Source of the DNA: Bacteroidales bacterium
Lineage (GTDB): Bacteria > Bacteroidota > Bacteroidia > Bacteroidales > UBA4181
Direction: 5' to 3'
NCBI GenBank assembly: GCA_031259205.1
Contig: JAIRLS010000187.1
Coordinates: 1 to 5,508 of the forward strand
Length of the DNA stretch: 5,508 nt
In this document: positions 5,378 to 5,508 of the stretch, in pieces
Position numbering within the stretch: position 1 is the stretch's first letter
How the letters are laid out: the number at the start of each line of letters is the position of its first letter
Position numbers and translations under genes: made by a program
Notes under the pieces: generated by a model
Database searches by the model: none
Told to the model about the DNA's origin: nothing
Seen by the model: only the letters and a program-made list of their open reading frames with translations

Positions 5378-5417
5378 GCAGGGATGTGCGTCATTACATA
5401 CATCTTCGCTACGCTCC
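5378..5417. repeat. Diverged direct copy of the hairpin's right half
   Basis: This stretch shares TGCGTCATT (5387-5395, also 5332-5340) and CGCTCC (5412-5417, also 5346-5351) in the same order with 5320-5351. Both begin GCAG and have a GGGA block in between. The match is partial and spaced by insertions. It suggests an old tandem duplication or two units of one repeat family. Confidence 0.35.
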
Positions 5418-5478
5418 ACATTGGGATGTTCCTTTGTTTTTTATATAAAAACATGTAATTATCGGAAAATCAATAAAT

Positions 5479-5495
5479 TTGGCACGATTTTTGTA
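5479..5495 (+). promoter_or_regulatory. Sigma-54 (RpoN)-type promoter reading out of the window
   Basis: TTGGCACGATTTTTGTA has the -24 element TTGGCACG and a -12 element TTGTA, with the invariant GG and the GT (consensus GC) exactly ten bases apart. Only the C of the -12 GC differs. Transcription would begin near 5506 and serve a gene beyond the right edge. Such a gene would need an enhancer-binding activator, whose site might lie in the AT-rich DNA upstream. Confidence 0.55.
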
Positions 5496-5508
5496 CTATA
5501 TATGATAT

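Larger units (their letters stand above)
5169..5508. other. Gene-free region to the right of the transposase remnant
   Basis: I see no gene here with recognisable similarity. It contains a 7-bp stem hairpin TTAACTT/AAGTTAA (5181-5199), a T-rich stretch (5221-5240), the strong palindrome at 5289-5337, a diverged partial copy at 5378-5417, a 14-bp perfect AT palindrome (5438-5451) and a sigma-54-type promoter at the right edge. The radical-SAM gene does not resume here. Confidence 0.6.

Overview
The window reads as chromosomal DNA from an anaerobic member of the Bacteroidota, most likely the order Bacteroidales. The reasons are lipoprotein signal peptides with a Lys-Asp-rich stretch after the lipid-bearing Cys, genes without strong Shine-Dalgarno sites, and a TTTG-N19-TAnnTTTG promoter in front of the tRNA. 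No species can be named from the sequence alone.

Region 24-4156 (minus strand) is a three-gene operon, transcribed from right to left. It encodes an outer-membrane porin-like beta-barrel (2876-4156), an imelysin-family (peptidase M75) lipoprotein with the GxHxxE motif (1654-2820), and a di-heme c-type oxidoreductase lipoprotein of the DHOR/DUF1111 family with two CxxCH sites (24-1577). Intergenic gaps are 55 and 76 bases; the second holds a strong hairpin. Both lipoproteins have the Bacteroidota surface-export type of N-terminus (Cys-Lys-Asp...). The set could be a surface or periplasmic metal (iron) acquisition machine, functionally comparable to the EfeO (M75) plus EfeB (heme peroxidase) pair. 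That parallel is an inference.

Region 4157-4570 is the presumed promoter and leader of the operon. It contains what looks like the N-terminal stub of a TonB-dependent receptor (signal peptide plus the start of a carboxypeptidase-regulatory-like domain), a weak candidate promoter, and a perfect 22-bp inverted repeat with a 14-base loop.

Region 4570-4685 is a tRNA-Gly(CCC) gene on the minus strand with an excellent Bacteroidota promoter. It has several stem mismatches, so it may be decaying.

Region 4723-5168 is a gene graveyard. The first 25 codons of a radical-SAM DNA-repair-type protein (plus strand) run straight into a broken IS200/IS605-type tnpA (minus strand) carrying two stop codons, a frameshift and a lost 3' end. 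A short inverted repeat sits exactly at the join.

Region 5169-5508 has no recognisable gene. It holds a strong GC-rich hairpin (terminator or REP-like palindrome), a diverged second copy of its right half, and, at the right edge, a sigma-54-type promoter pointing out of the window. I see no CRISPR array, rRNA or defence system. The most interesting parts are the operon itself, the palindrome in front of it, and the layered remnants at 4209-5134.
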